Shown piece after piece: positions 1-9,981 of a DNA stretch of 64,000 nt. Origin of the DNA: Micromonospora halotolerans (lineage in GTDB: Bacteria > Actinomycetota > Actinomycetes > Mycobacteriales > Micromonosporaceae). The first letter of the stretch is position 1; the number at the start of each line of letters is the position of its first letter. The position numbers were made by a program, and so were the translations under genes. The DNA lies in NCBI RefSeq assembly GCF_032108445.1, contig NZ_CP134876.1:3286001-3350000 (forward strand), read 5' to 3'. The notes beneath the pieces were generated by a model. It was given only the letters and a program-made list of their open reading frames with translations, was not told where the DNA came from and did not search any database.

Positions 1-145
1 CCAGGGTCGACTTGCCGGCGCCGTTGTCGCCGACAAGCGCGGTCACCTCGCCGGGGTACGCGGTGAAGGCCACATCGCGCAGCACCTGGACGGGACCGAA
101 GCTCTTGTCGATCCCGCGTAGCTCCAGCAGGGGGGTTGCGGACAC
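1..145 (-). CDS. Sugar ABC transporter ATP-binding protein, N-terminal fragment (XylG-like)
   Basis: Only the first 48 codons lie in the window; the gene runs off the left edge. A GTG start at 145 follows the ribosome site AAGGAG. The peptide has an ABC N-terminal strand ([12 protein letters not shown]) and a complete Walker A motif, GDNGAGKST, the variant usual in monosaccharide (CUT2) transporter ATPases. It lies directly downstream of a xylose-type binding protein on the same strand, so it should power import of the same sugar at the inner face of the membrane. The substrate is inferred from the neighbour alone; the family call is secure. Confidence 0.85.
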   Translation of the reverse strand, partial: MSATPLLELRGIDKSFGPVQVLRDVAFTAYPGEVTALVGDNGAGKSTL

Positions 146-195
146 GGGGGTTCTCCTTCGGAACGGAGGGGAGGTCTCGGATCCCGTCCGGCGCG

Positions 196-233
196 GGCGC
201 CGCCCGGCACGGGTGTCCGTGCCGGGCGGCGCC
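196..233 (-). terminator. Intercistronic hairpin between xylF-like and ATPase genes
   Basis: A perfect 17-bp GC-rich inverted repeat (196-212 with 217-233, loop GTGT) lies between the binding-protein stop codon and the ATPase start. No T-run follows. It probably protects the upstream message or terminates partly, so that binding protein exceeds ATPase. Confidence 0.7.
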
Positions 234-253
234 GCCTGGTGCGGGGGCTGGGG

Positions 254-1354
254 TCAGCTGATGCCGGCGTCGGTGCAGAGCTTGGCGAAGGTGCCGGTGC
301 AGAGCTCGTCCTTGGTGACGTAGCCGTCCGTCACGACGTCCTTCACGTTGTCCTTGTAGATCGCCTTGGGCTCCAGCAGCACGGCCGGGACGTCCCGTCC
401 GCCCTCGGGGTCCTTGACCGTCTGGCCGGTGTCCTTCTTCTGGCCCTTGGCCAGCCCGATGGCCAGCTCGGCGGCGGCGTCCGCCTCCTTCTTGACCGCC
501 TTGTAGACCGTCATGCACTGGTCGCCGACGAGGATGTTCTGCAGGCCTTCCTTGGTGGCGTCCTGACCGGTCACCGGGACCTTGCCGTTGAGCTTGTTCT
601 TCTTCAGCACGGAGATGGCCGCGTTGCCGAGGCCGTCGTTGGCGGCCAGCACCCCGTCGATCTTGCCGCGGGCCTTGGTGAGCTGCTGCTCGAAGATCGT
701 GGCGGCCTGCGCGTTGTCCCAGGCGGGCACCGAGTCGTCGGCGACCTTGGTGTATTCCTTCGAGTCGAACTTCGGCTTGAGCACCGAGTCGTACCCGTTC
801 TTGAACAGGGTCGCGTTGTTGTCGGTCGGCGAGCCGTTGAGGTAGGCGATCGACGGGTTCTTGACGCCCTTGTCGGTCAGGCACTTGCTCAGGCCCTCGC
901 CCTGGAGCTTGCCGACCGCCTCGTTGTCGAAGCTGACGTAGTACTGGGCCGAGCCGCCCAGGGTCAGCCGGTCGTAGTCGATGGTGGCGACGCCCTGCGA
1001 CTTGGCCTTGTCGAGCACGGCCTTGCCGGTGCCGGAGTCCAGGTTGACGATCATCAGCACGTTGACGCCGTTGGTGATCATCTGGTCGGCGATGGTCTGG
1101 AAGGCGTTCTTGTCGTTCTGGGCGTTCTGGATGTCCGACTCGACACCGGCCGCGTCGAACGCTTCCTTGAGGTACTTGCGGTCGGCGCCCTCCCAGCGGG
1201 CGGAGGACTTGCTGTCGGGGAGGATCACGCCGATCTTCGGCTTCTTGTCGGTCGAGCCGCCGGCCTGGTCGGAACCGCCGTTGTCACCGCAGGCGGCCAT
1301 GCTGCCGGTCGCGAGAAGACCGACGGCCGCGAAGGTGAGGAAGCCCTTGCGCAT
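254..1354 (-). CDS. xylF: D-xylose-type ABC transporter substrate-binding lipoprotein
   Basis: Periplasmic-binding-protein-like sugar receptor (366 aa), tethered to the outer face of the membrane, delivering sugar to the ABC permease. The N-terminus is a lipoprotein signal (MRKGFLTFAAVG...) with the cysteine at residue 22, followed by a Gly/Asp linker. The core carries family landmarks such as IDYDRLT and PVTGQDA, as in XylF. The ATG at 1354 is preferred because AAAGGA sits 9 nt upstream; an in-frame ATG two codons earlier (1360) is too close to that site. It is the first gene of an operon followed by the ATPase. D-xylose is the best guess; a related pentose or other sugar remains possible. 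Confidence 0.88.
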   Translation of the reverse strand: MRKGFLTFAAVGLLATGSMAACGDNGGSDQAGGSTDKKPKIGVILPDSKSSARWEGADRKYLKEAFDAAGVESDIQNAQNDKNAFQTIADQMITNGVNVLMIVNLDSGTGKAVLDKAKSQGVATIDYDRLTLGGSAQYYVSFDNEAVGKLQGEGLSKCLTDKGVKNPSIAYLNGSPTDNNATLFKNGYDSVLKPKFDSKEYTKVADDSVPAWDNAQAATIFEQQLTKARGKIDGVLAANDGLGNAAISVLKKNKLNGKVPVTGQDATKEGLQNILVGDQCMTVYKAVKKEADAAAELAIGLAKGQKKDTGQTVKDPEGGRDVPAVLLEPKAIYKDNVKDVVTDGYVTKDELCTGTFAKLCTDAGIS

Positions 1355-1460
1355 ATGCATGGGTCCTTTCGGGGGTTGGGGGAGTTGTGTCGGTGTTTTG
1401 TTGTGCCCGGCAACGTATTCCTCCCCCGAGGAGGCGCGCAAGGGAGCCGAGGTCAGAAGT

Positions 1461-1479
1461 TTGTTGGCGGCAGTAACAA
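1461..1479. promoter_or_regulatory. Candidate operator upstream of the xylose-type operon
   Basis: AT-rich inverted repeat TTGTT-N9-AACAA, about 107 bp upstream of the binding-protein start, in otherwise GC-rich DNA. It resembles sites for ROK or LacI sugar repressors, but no such regulator gene is in the window and the match is short. Confidence 0.3.
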
Positions 1480-1564
1480 TTCAGCAACGCAAGTGAGACC
1501 CCGCCGTCACCCGCCGAGAGGGCTCCACCGGGGTGGCGTGCGGAAACGCTCCCAGGGCTTGCGC

Positions 1565-2044
1565 TCAGCGGGTGGCGATCGATGCCGTGACGGCCCCGGT
1601 CAGCGCGACCAGGTCGGCCGGGGCGAGCTGGAGTTGCAGGCCGCGGCGCCCCGCCGAGACGTAGACCGTCGGATGCTCCAGCGCCGAGGCGTCGACGACC
1701 GTGGGCAGCCGCTTGCGCTGGCCGAGCGGGCTGATCCCGCCGCGGACGTACCCGGTGGCGCGCTCGGCCACCGTCCGGTCCGCCATGGCCGCCCGCTTCC
1801 CGCCGGCCGCGGCGGCGAGGGCCTTGAGGTCCAGCTCGCCGGTGACCGGCACGACCGCAACGGTCAGCCCGCCGTCGACCTCGGTGACCAGCGACTTGAA
1901 CACCCGGGCCGGGGGCACCCCGAGGGCCGCCGCGACCAGGGCGCCGTAGTTCGGCGCGTCCGGCGAGACGTCGTACGGGTGGGTGCTGTGCGCGATCTTC
2001 CGCTTGGTCAGCAGTGCCGTCGCCGGAGTGCCCTGTCCCGCCAT
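1565..2044 (-). CDS. ybaK: YbaK/EbsC-type aminoacyl-tRNA deacylase
   Basis: A 159-aa protein of the YbaK/ProX editing family, which hydrolyses mischarged tRNA (Cys-tRNAPro for YbaK) in the cytoplasm. It begins MAGQGTPATALLTKRK and contains the family pattern ARVFKSLV with the conserved lysine, then VPVTGELDLKALA and the glycine-rich segment YVRGGISPLGQRKRLP. Length matches the family. The ATG at 2044 is the natural start because translation upstream gives non-homologous low-complexity sequence. It has no close operon partner. The exact amino acid edited cannot be told from sequence. Confidence 0.9.
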   Translation of the reverse strand: MAGQGTPATALLTKRKIAHSTHPYDVSPDAPNYGALVAAALGVPPARVFKSLVTEVDGGLTVAVVPVTGELDLKALAAAAGGKRAAMADRTVAERATGYVRGGISPLGQRKRLPTVVDASALEHPTVYVSAGRRGLQLQLAPADLVALTGAVTASIATR

Positions 2045-2148
2045 GAGCGACAAGTTAACCCGGCTCCCGCAGGGTGGCCGAGCCGAAAACCGCCGGCCGG
2101 GAAGAGACCGGCTTGCTCCGGCCGTGCGCCGCGCCGAAGGGGCGCTCG

Positions 2149-2967
2149 TCAGGCCGACGCGGCCGACTGCCCGCTGCGGTTGCCCGGTCTCGTGTCGTGC
2201 CCGGGCCGACGGGTCAGCACCCGGGGGCCGGCCTCGGTGATCGCGACGGTGTGCTCGGAGTGGGCGGCGCGCGAGCCGTCGGCTGACCGGATCGTCCACC
2301 CGTCCCCGTCGAACCTGATCTTGTCGGTGCCCCGGCAGAGCCACGGTTCGATCGCGATCGTCAGGCCGGGCCTCAGCCGCATGCCCCGGCCGGGGCGGCC
2401 GCTGTTGGGCACGTGTGGGGCCTCGTGCATGGTGCGGCCGATGCCGTGCCCGCCGAACTCGTTGTTCACCTGGTACCCGTAGCGGCGGGCCACCTCGCCG
2501 ATGGCGGCGGAGACGTCGCCGAGCTGACTGCCGACCCGCGCGGCGTCGATTCCGGCCTCCAGCGCGACCTCGGTGGCCTCGATCAGCTTCAGGTCGTCTG
2601 GCGCGGGGGTGCCGACCACGACGGACAGTGCGGAGTCGGCGACCCAGCCGTCGATCCCGAGCGCCATGTCGATGCTCAGCAGGTCACCGTCGCGCAGGAC
2701 GTAGGGGTGCGGCAGGCCGTGCAGCACGGCGTCGTTGACCGAGAGGCACAGGACGTTGCGGAACGGGCCGCGGCCGAACGACGGCGAGTAGTCCCAGTAG
2801 CAGGACTCCGCGCCACGTTCCCGGATCCGGCGGCGGGCATGGTGCTCGAGGTCCATCAGGTTGACCCCGACGGCGGCGACCTCGCGCAGCTCCGCCAGCA
2901 GCTCGCCGACGAACTGGCCGGTCGCGGCCATCCGGTCGATCTCCTCGGCCGACTTCAGTTCGATCAC
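2149..2967 (-). CDS. map: Type I methionine aminopeptidase
   Basis: Removes the initiator methionine from nascent proteins, using two divalent metal ions. The 272-aa sequence shows the pita-bread fold landmarks: HGLPHPYVLRDGDLLSIDMALGIDGWVADSA with the two metal-binding aspartates, EFGGHGIGRTMHE with the catalytic histidine, and the glutamate in IAIEPWL. The GTG at 2967 gives the family-typical beginning (M)IELKSAEEIDRM; a TTG at 2973 fits the strong GGAGG site equally well. It is divergent from a small XRE regulator, with an AT-rich palindrome between them, so local regulation is likely. Actinomycetes often carry two map genes; this may be the accessory copy. Confidence 0.93.
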   Translation of the reverse strand: MIELKSAEEIDRMAATGQFVGELLAELREVAAVGVNLMDLEHHARRRIRERGAESCYWDYSPSFGRGPFRNVLCLSVNDAVLHGLPHPYVLRDGDLLSIDMALGIDGWVADSALSVVVGTPAPDDLKLIEATEVALEAGIDAARVGSQLGDVSAAIGEVARRYGYQVNNEFGGHGIGRTMHEAPHVPNSGRPGRGMRLRPGLTIAIEPWLCRGTDKIRFDGDGWTIRSADGSRAAHSEHTVAITEAGPRVLTRRPGHDTRPGNRSGQSAASA

Positions 2968-2988
2968 GATCAACCCTTCCTCCCGTGC

Positions 2989-3002
2989 GGTATATTTATA
3001 CC
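2989..3002. promoter_or_regulatory. AT-rich palindromic operator candidate between map and XRE gene
   Basis: GGTATATTTATACC is an inverted repeat, GGTATA-N2-TATACC. It lies 22 bp upstream of the map start and 63 bp upstream of the divergent XRE gene. An AT block of this kind is rare here and is the obvious binding site for the adjacent regulator. Confidence 0.5.
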
Positions 3003-3053
3003 ACCCCGGCCGGGGCGCCCGCCGCGTCGGCTTCGCCGATCCGAGAAGACGGA

Positions 3054-3059
3054 TATCCT
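3054..3059 (+). promoter_or_regulatory. -10 hexamer of the XRE gene (leaderless start)
   Basis: TATCCT ends 6 nt before the ATG at 3066, and there is no convincing Shine-Dalgarno sequence. This spacing puts the transcription start at the start codon. Confidence 0.45.
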
Positions 3060-3065
3060 GCTGAC

Positions 3066-3332
3066 ATGGTTCGCCCACCGCTCACGCCGGAACAGATCGC
3101 CGCGGGGCAACGTCTCGGGGCGGCGCTCCGGGTCGCGCGAGGTGGCCGCAGCCTCGTCGAGGTGGCCCTGGCGGCCGGCATCTCGCCGGAGACGCTGCGC
3201 AAGATCGAGGTGGGCCGGCTTCCGGCACCCGCGTTCGGCACCGTGGTCTGCCTCAGCGAGGTCCTCGACATCGCGCTCAGCGACCTGGCCGAGGTGTGGC
3301 TGGCCGACCTGCGCGTCCGCGAAGCCTCCTGA
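3066..3332 (+). CDS. Small XRE-family helix-turn-helix regulator
   Basis: An 88-aa DNA-binding protein made almost only of a Cro/C1-type domain. The helix-turn-helix reads SLVEVALAAGISPETLRKIEVG, followed by AFGTVVCLSEVLDIALSDLAEVW, which is typical of lambda-repressor-like folds. It has no effector domain. The ATG at 3066 sits 6 nt behind a TATCCT hexamer, so the message is probably leaderless. It is divergent from map, with a GGTATA-N2-TATACC palindrome in the shared spacer. I infer that it controls map and itself; no experimental function is known to me. Confidence 0.85.
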   Translation: MVRPPLTPEQIAAGQRLGAALRVARGGRSLVEVALAAGISPETLRKIEVGRLPAPAFGTVVCLSEVLDIALSDLAEVWLADLRVREAS

Positions 3333-3350
3333 CCCCGCCGCGAGGTCCGC

Positions 3351-4550
3351 TCAGCCGAGCGCCGGGCGGCAGAGCAGCACGGTCGGCGCGCCGGCCACCC
3401 GGGTCAGCACCAAGCTGGCCGCCGCGTCGCCGGCCAGCTTCAGATCCCGGCGCAGCTTCTCCGGCTCCAGCGCGGAGCCGCGCTTGAGGATCTCCACCCG
3501 GCCGACCCGGCGCTCCCGGAGCAGGGCGCGCAGCCGCTTCAGCGAGAACGGCAGGACGTCGGTGACCTCCAGGCAGCGGGCGAACGGCGTCGGCCGGGCC
3601 TCGTCGCCGTACAGGTAGGCGATGCTCGGGTCGGCCAGCGTCGCGTCGAGGTCGCCGGCCAGCTCGGCGACCAGGTGCGCGCGCACCACCGCCGGGTCCG
3701 GGTCGTACAGGAAGCGGCGGGGCCGGTCCACCGGCGCCTCGGCGTCGCCGCCGCCGGTGAGCTGCTGGGCGTTGAGCTGTCCCTCCCTCTCCCGGAGCAC
3801 GGTGGCGCGGCGGGGCACCCCGGCCAGCGCGCCGCACCAGAGCGCCGCCTCGACCAGGTCGCCGTCGACGCTCACCCACTCCGCCTCGGCGCCCGCCGGG
3901 ATCAGCGCGTGGTCCAACCCCGGGGCCACCTTCACCACCGTGCGCGGCACCCGCTCGGCCAGCCCGGTGACGAAGTCCCAGGGCGGCGAGTAGGCGTTCG
4001 GGTCGAAGATCCGCCGGCCGGTGCCGGCCTTCCGGCGGGCCGGGTCGCAGAAGACCCCGTCGACCCGGCGCACGTCGAACGCCGTGGCATCACCACATTC
4101 CACGGTGAACCGGTCGGCCGGCCCGGCCGCCTCGGCGTTCGCGGCGGCCATCGCGGCGGTCACCGGATCGGCCTCCACGCCGTACACCCGGATGCCGGCG
4201 CGGGCCGCGGCGAGCGCGTCCGCACCGAGGCCGCACCCCAGGTCGGCCAGCGTGGCGACGCCCGCGGCGCGCAGGCGTTCCGCCCGGCGCCGCGCCACGA
4301 CACCCCGGGTGGCCTGCTCCAGGCCCGCCCGGGTGAGGAACATGCCGTGCGCCGCCGGGCCGAACTTGCCCACCGCGCGCCGGCGCAGCTCGGCCTGGGT
4401 CAGCGCCGCCGCCGCGAGGCCGGCCGGCACCCCGGCGGTGCGGAGCGCCGCCGCCGCCGTCAGCGGGTCGCCGCCGGCCACCCGCGCCGCCGCGGCGAGC
4501 GCGGCCGACCCCTCGGGGGTACGCAGGGCGGCGAACTGTTCCAGGTCCAC
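3351..4550 (-). CDS. THUMP-like class I SAM-dependent methyltransferase
   Basis: A predicted RNA methyltransferase (399 aa). The N-terminal 90 residues are helical. The SAM-binding motif I follows ([19 protein letters not shown]), then [22 protein letters not shown] and the catalytic-region motif [16 protein letters not shown]. The C-terminal THUMP-like domain runs from about residue 300 to the end ([36 protein letters not shown]). The start is GTG at 4550 after GGGAG; sequence further upstream runs into the groES promoter and is not homologous. The gene is divergent from groES. The substrate is unknown; homologues are annotated only as THUMP-like or class I methyltransferases. Confidence 0.85.
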   Translation of the reverse strand: MDLEQFAALRTPEGSAALAAAARVAGGDPLTAAAALRTAGVPAGLAAAALTQAELRRRAVGKFGPAAHGMFLTRAGLEQATRGVVARRRAERLRAAGVATLADLGCGLGADALAAARAGIRVYGVEADPVTAAMAAANAEAAGPADRFTVECGDATAFDVRRVDGVFCDPARRKAGTGRRIFDPNAYSPPWDFVTGLAERVPRTVVKVAPGLDHALIPAGAEAEWVSVDGDLVEAALWCGALAGVPRRATVLREREGQLNAQQLTGGGDAEAPVDRPRRFLYDPDPAVVRAHLVAELAGDLDATLADPSIAYLYGDEARPTPFARCLEVTDVLPFSLKRLRALLRERRVGRVEILKRGSALEPEKLRRDLKLAGDAAASLVLTRVAGAPTVLLCRPALG

Positions 4551-4654
4551 CCGGGCATTCTCCCGGCTCCGTGCAGGCGGCCGGCCCGGACCCCTGGCGC
4601 GCGCCGTCGTCGACCCCGGTACGGCCCGAGGCCGGCGACACGAGGCGCGGCTCG

Positions 4655-4681
4655 TTGGCACTCTCCTTGACGGAGTGCTAG
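4655..4681. promoter_or_regulatory. CIRCE operator 1 (HrcA site) of groESL
   Basis: TTGGCACTC-N9-GAGTGCTAG matches the CIRCE consensus TTAGCACTC-N9-GAGTGCTAA at 16 of 18 arm positions. HrcA repressor binds such sites. This copy contains the -35 hexamer of the groES promoter in its spacer. Confidence 0.93.
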
Positions 4682-4695
4682 CCGAGGAATAACCT
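4667..4695 (+). promoter_or_regulatory. groES promoter embedded in CIRCE elements
   Basis: TTGACG (4667-4672), a 17-bp spacer and TAACCT (4690-4695) form a good vegetative promoter. Transcription would begin near 4702, just inside the second CIRCE copy, so HrcA on either operator would block initiation. Confidence 0.75.
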
Positions 4696-4699
4696 GCGA

Positions 4700-4726
4700 T
4701 TAGCACTCTCACCCTGAGGGTGCCAA
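4700..4726. promoter_or_regulatory. CIRCE operator 2 (HrcA site) of groESL
   Basis: TTAGCACTC-N9-GGGTGCCAA has a perfect left arm and a right arm with two changes from consensus. It spans the predicted transcription start and, centre to centre, lies 45 bp from the first CIRCE. Confidence 0.9.
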
Positions 4727-4868
4727 CGCCCGGGCCCTGGTGTCCGGGGGTTGAGCGCCAGGCGGACCGGCACCCGCGACGACGGCCCCGCCCGGTGGCA
4801 TGTGGCAGATTGACGCCGGTCGGCGTGCCGACCGGCAACGACACCAAGTACCCCAGGAGGGTATGCCC

Positions 4869-6891
<2,023 letters not shown>

Positions 6892-6912
6892 TCCCGAGCC
6901 GTACGGCCTGAC

Positions 6913-6948
6913 GTCAGGGCACACCGCCGGCCGGCGGTGTGCCCTGAC
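6913..6948 (+). terminator. groESL terminator (perfect palindrome)
   Basis: A perfect 18-bp inverted repeat with no spacer (6913-6930 with 6931-6948), 21 bp after the groEL stop. There is no T-run, as is common in high-GC actinomycetes. Confidence 0.8.
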
Positions 6949-7015
6949 CCGTATCTGCTTACGGAACGCTGACGAGGTTGGCGGTCGGCCGCTCCGACCG
7001 ACGACACTGGTCGCC

Positions 7016-8671
7016 GTGAGCAACATGTCGCGCGGTCAGGCCGCGCTGGCCGGGGTCACGGCCGCGGCCGTCGCGATCGGCGTGGCCGAACCGGTGGCCG
7101 TCCTCACCGGCCCCCGGTCCGCCCCGATCATCGCGGTCGGCGGGCTGGTCGTCGACGTCGTGCCGGAGCCGCTCAAGCAGTTCGCCATCGCGGTCTTCGG
7201 CCGGTACGACAAGATCGCTCTCCTGGTCGGCACGGCGGTGCTGCTGGCGGCGATCGCGGCGCTGGTCGGCGTGCTGGCGGCCCGGCGGCTCCGGATCGGC
7301 CTGGCCGGCATCGCGGCGTTCGCCGCCCTCGGGGTGGCCGCCGCGGTGACCCGGGCCGGCGCGGACGCCTTCGACGCGCTGCCCTCCCTGGTCGGCGGCC
7401 TGCTGGGGGCGCTGACGCTCTGGGCCTTCGTGGCGGGTCCGCTGGGAGCGGACGCCGGGCCGCGGACGGCGCCGGCCACGCCGGAGCCGGACGGGACCAC
7501 GCCGTCCACGGTCGCGCCGTCCGCGCCCGCCCCGCCGCCGGCCGTGGCCGCGCTCGCACGGGACGAGACTCCGGCCGGGTGGGAACCGCTCGACGGCGGC
7601 GACCAGGAGTCGCGCCGCCGGTTCCTGCGCGGTGTCGGCCTGCTCGCCGGCACGGCGGCGGTCGCCGGGCTCGGCGGGCACTGGCTGGCCGGGCGGCGGG
7701 GCGTCTCGGCGGCCCGCGAGGCGGTGCGGCTGCCCGCCCCGGCGGCGCCCGCCCCGCCGGTGCCGGCCGGCGCCGACCTGTCGGTGAGCCGGCTCGCCCC
7801 CTTCGTCACCCCGAACCGGGAGTTCTACCGGATCGACACCGCCCTGGTGGTGCCGCAGGTCGACCCGGCCACCTGGCGGCTGCGCATCCACGGCCGGGTG
7901 CGCAAACCGATCGAGCTGAGCTTCGACGAGCTGCTCGCCCGGCCGATGGTCGAGCGCTACGTCACCCTGGCCTGCGTCTCCAACGAGGTGGGCGGCGACC
8001 TCATCGGCAACGCCCGCTGGCTGGGCGTGCCGATCAGGGAGCTGCTGGACGAGGTCGAGCCGGAGGAGGGGGCGGACCAGGTGGTCGGCCGCTCGGTCGA
8101 CGGCTGGACCTGCGGCACCCCCACGGCGGTCCTTCGGGACGGGCGGGACGCGCTGCTCGCGGTCGGGATGAACGGCGAGCCGCTGCCGGTCGAGCACGGC
8201 TTCCCGGTGCGGATGGTGGTGCCCGGCCTCTACGGGTACGTCTCGGCCTGCAAGTGGGTGACCGAGCTGGAGCTGACCAGCTTCGCGGACTTCGACGCGT
8301 ACTGGGTGCCGCGCGGGTGGTCGGCGCAGGGGCCGATCAGGACGCAGTCCCGGATCGACACGCCGCGCCCGCGCAACCGGCTCACCGCCGGCCCGGTCAC
8401 GGTGGCCGGCGTGGCCTGGGCCCAGCACCGGGGCATCCGCACGGTCGAGGTACGCGTCGACGGCGGCCCCTGGCAGGAGGCGACGCTGGCCCCGACGGTC
8501 TCGGTGGACACCTGGGTGCAGTGGTCGTGGCGCTGGGACGCCACCCCGGGCGACCACACCCTCCAGGTCCGCGCCACGGACTCCACCGGGGAGACGCAGC
8601 CCGAGCAGCGGCGCCCGGTCGCGCCCGACGGCGCGACCGGCTGGCACACCGTCAAGGTCACCGTCGGCTGA
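7016..8671 (+). CDS. Membrane-anchored molybdopterin oxidoreductase (sulfite-oxidase fold)
   Basis: A 551-aa protein with three hydrophobic segments in the first 150 residues, a Pro/Ala linker, then a Tat-like RRRFLRGVGLLAG segment near residue 200. The Moco-binding domain follows, with FVTPNREFYRIDTALVVPQVDP and YVTLACVSNEVGGDLIGNARWLGVPI; Cys320 is the expected molybdenum ligand. A C-terminal Ig-like Mo-co dimerisation domain covers about residues 440-551. The active domain should therefore face outside. The start is GTG at 7016, 7 nt behind a GACACT hexamer; ATG 7025 is an alternative. The substrate and electron acceptor are unknown; no cytochrome or YedZ-like partner is adjacent. Confidence 0.88.
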   Translation: MSNMSRGQAALAGVTAAAVAIGVAEPVAVLTGPRSAPIIAVGGLVVDVVPEPLKQFAIAVFGRYDKIALLVGTAVLLAAIAALVGVLAARRLRIGLAGIAAFAALGVAAAVTRAGADAFDALPSLVGGLLGALTLWAFVAGPLGADAGPRTAPATPEPDGTTPSTVAPSAPAPPPAVAALARDETPAGWEPLDGGDQESRRRFLRGVGLLAGTAAVAGLGGHWLAGRRGVSAAREAVRLPAPAAPAPPVPAGADLSVSRLAPFVTPNREFYRIDTALVVPQVDPATWRLRIHGRVRKPIELSFDELLARPMVERYVTLACVSNEVGGDLIGNARWLGVPIRELLDEVEPEEGADQVVGRSVDGWTCGTPTAVLRDGRDALLAVGMNGEPLPVEHGFPVRMVVPGLYGYVSACKWVTELELTSFADFDAYWVPRGWSAQGPIRTQSRIDTPRPRNRLTAGPVTVAGVAWAQHRGIRTVEVRVDGGPWQEATLAPTVSVDTWVQWSWRWDATPGDHTLQVRATDSTGETQPEQRRPVAPDGATGWHTVKVTVG

Positions 8672-8717
8672 CCCGGCCGCCTTTCGGGCAATCCGGAGAT
8701 AGCGGTCCGATCCTCGC

Positions 8718-8723
8718 TAATCT
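8718..8723 (+). promoter_or_regulatory. -10 hexamer of ltrA-like gene (leaderless start)
   Basis: TAATCT ends 6 nt before the GTG at 8730, and no ribosome site is visible. Confidence 0.4.
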
Positions 8724-8729
8724 CGTCCG

Positions 8730-9899
8730 GTGGAGGCGGGGAAGGGGCGCAGGCGCTCACTGATCCACGGCTACGGCGCGGCCCGGCGGGCGAGCTGGCT
8801 GGAACTCTTCTTCGACCTGGTCTTCGTGGTCGCGGTGTTCCGGCTCGGCCAGCGTCTGGTGAACGATCCGTCGGCGCGCGGAGTGCTGGTCTTCGCCGGC
8901 CTGATCGGCGCGGTCTGGTGGCTGTGGTTCAGCTTCTCCTACTTCGCCGACCTCTTCGACGACGACCGCCCGCCGAGCCGGCTGATGCAGATGACCGCGA
9001 TGCTGGGGGTGCTGGCGCTGTCCGCCTCCCTGCCCGGCGCGAGCGCCGCCGACGCGAACCGCTTCGCGGTGACCTACGGGCTGCTGCTGGTGCTGCTCGC
9101 CGCCTCGTACGGCCTCGTGGGGTGGATCGACGTCGAGGCCAGGGACTTCTGCGCGTGGAACGCCGCCGGCTTCCTGATCGCCGCCGCGCTCTGGTCCGGC
9201 TCGCTGCTGCTCTCCCCACCGGGCCGGTACGGAGTCTGGGCGGTCGCGCTGGTCGTCAACGCCGCGATGTCCGGACCCCTCGCGTACGCCCTGGCAAGCT
9301 CGGCGCCTACCCAGACGTCGCACATGCCGGAGCGCTTCGGGCTGTTCACCATCGTCGTGCTCGGGGAGGCGGTTCTGGCGGTGGCGAACGGCATCGACGC
9401 CGGCGGCTGGCGACCGGTGTCGGTGGCGATCGGGGTGGCCGGGTTCGTCATCGCCTGCGGAGTGTGGTGGGTGTACTTCCTCGCCACGTACGACAGTGAG
9501 GCGGGCAACCGGGCGCTGCGGGCCGGGCGGCAGGCCATCGTGCGCAGCTACCTCTACGTCTACGGGCACCTGGTGGTCTACGCCGCCATCGTGACCGCGG
9601 GGGTCGCCGTCGAACTGGCCGCGGAGGCGGCGGCCGGTCACGGCCCGGGAGCGGTCGTGGCCGGTCGGCTGCTGGGCGGCAGTCAGGTCGCGATGATGGC
9701 GGGTTGCGTCGTCATCTACCGCGGTATCAGCCTGTCGGTCAGCCGTCCGGTGGGGCTGGCCCAGGGCGGGCTGGCCCTGGTGGCGCTGGTGATCGCGCTG
9801 GCGGGGCTGCCGCCGCTGGTGGCGGTCTCGCTCGGCGCGGCGGCCTGGGTGGTGCTGGCGATCGTCGAGCAGTGGTCCGCGCCGGATCGGCCGGGCTGA
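8730..9899 (+). CDS. Low-temperature-requirement A (LtrA) family membrane protein
   Basis: A 389-aa polytopic membrane protein with about ten hydrophobic helices. The diagnostic beginning of the family is present at residues 16-35 (RRASWLELFFDLVFVVAVFR), with FGLFTIVVLGEAVLAVANG in the middle. LtrA was named from a Listeria mutant unable to grow in the cold; the molecular activity is not established. The GTG at 8730 lies 6 nt behind TAATCT, suggesting a leaderless message. It converges on the SDR gene, with a shared hairpin terminator. Membership in the family is clear; the function is not. Confidence 0.88.
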   Translation: MEAGKGRRRSLIHGYGAARRASWLELFFDLVFVVAVFRLGQRLVNDPSARGVLVFAGLIGAVWWLWFSFSYFADLFDDDRPPSRLMQMTAMLGVLALSASLPGASAADANRFAVTYGLLLVLLAASYGLVGWIDVEARDFCAWNAAGFLIAAALWSGSLLLSPPGRYGVWAVALVVNAAMSGPLAYALASSAPTQTSHMPERFGLFTIVVLGEAVLAVANGIDAGGWRPVSVAIGVAGFVIACGVWWVYFLATYDSEAGNRALRAGRQAIVRSYLYVYGHLVVYAAIVTAGVAVELAAEAAAGHGPGAVVAGRLLGGSQVAMMAGCVVIYRGISLSVSRPVGLAQGGLALVALVIALAGLPPLVAVSLGAAAWVVLAIVEQWSAPDRPG

Positions 9900-9930
9900 A
9901 CCCGAAGGGGGCCGCGACCCGTGAAGCGGG

Positions 9931-9964
9931 CCGCGGCCCGCTCCGGGTGTGGAGCGGGCCGCGG
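9931..9964. terminator. Bidirectional terminator between ltrA-like and SDR genes
   Basis: A 14-bp perfect stem (9931-9944 with 9951-9964, 6-nt loop) sits between two convergent stop codons. Confidence 0.75.
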
Positions 9965-9981
9965 CGGTGTGACCGACGGGC

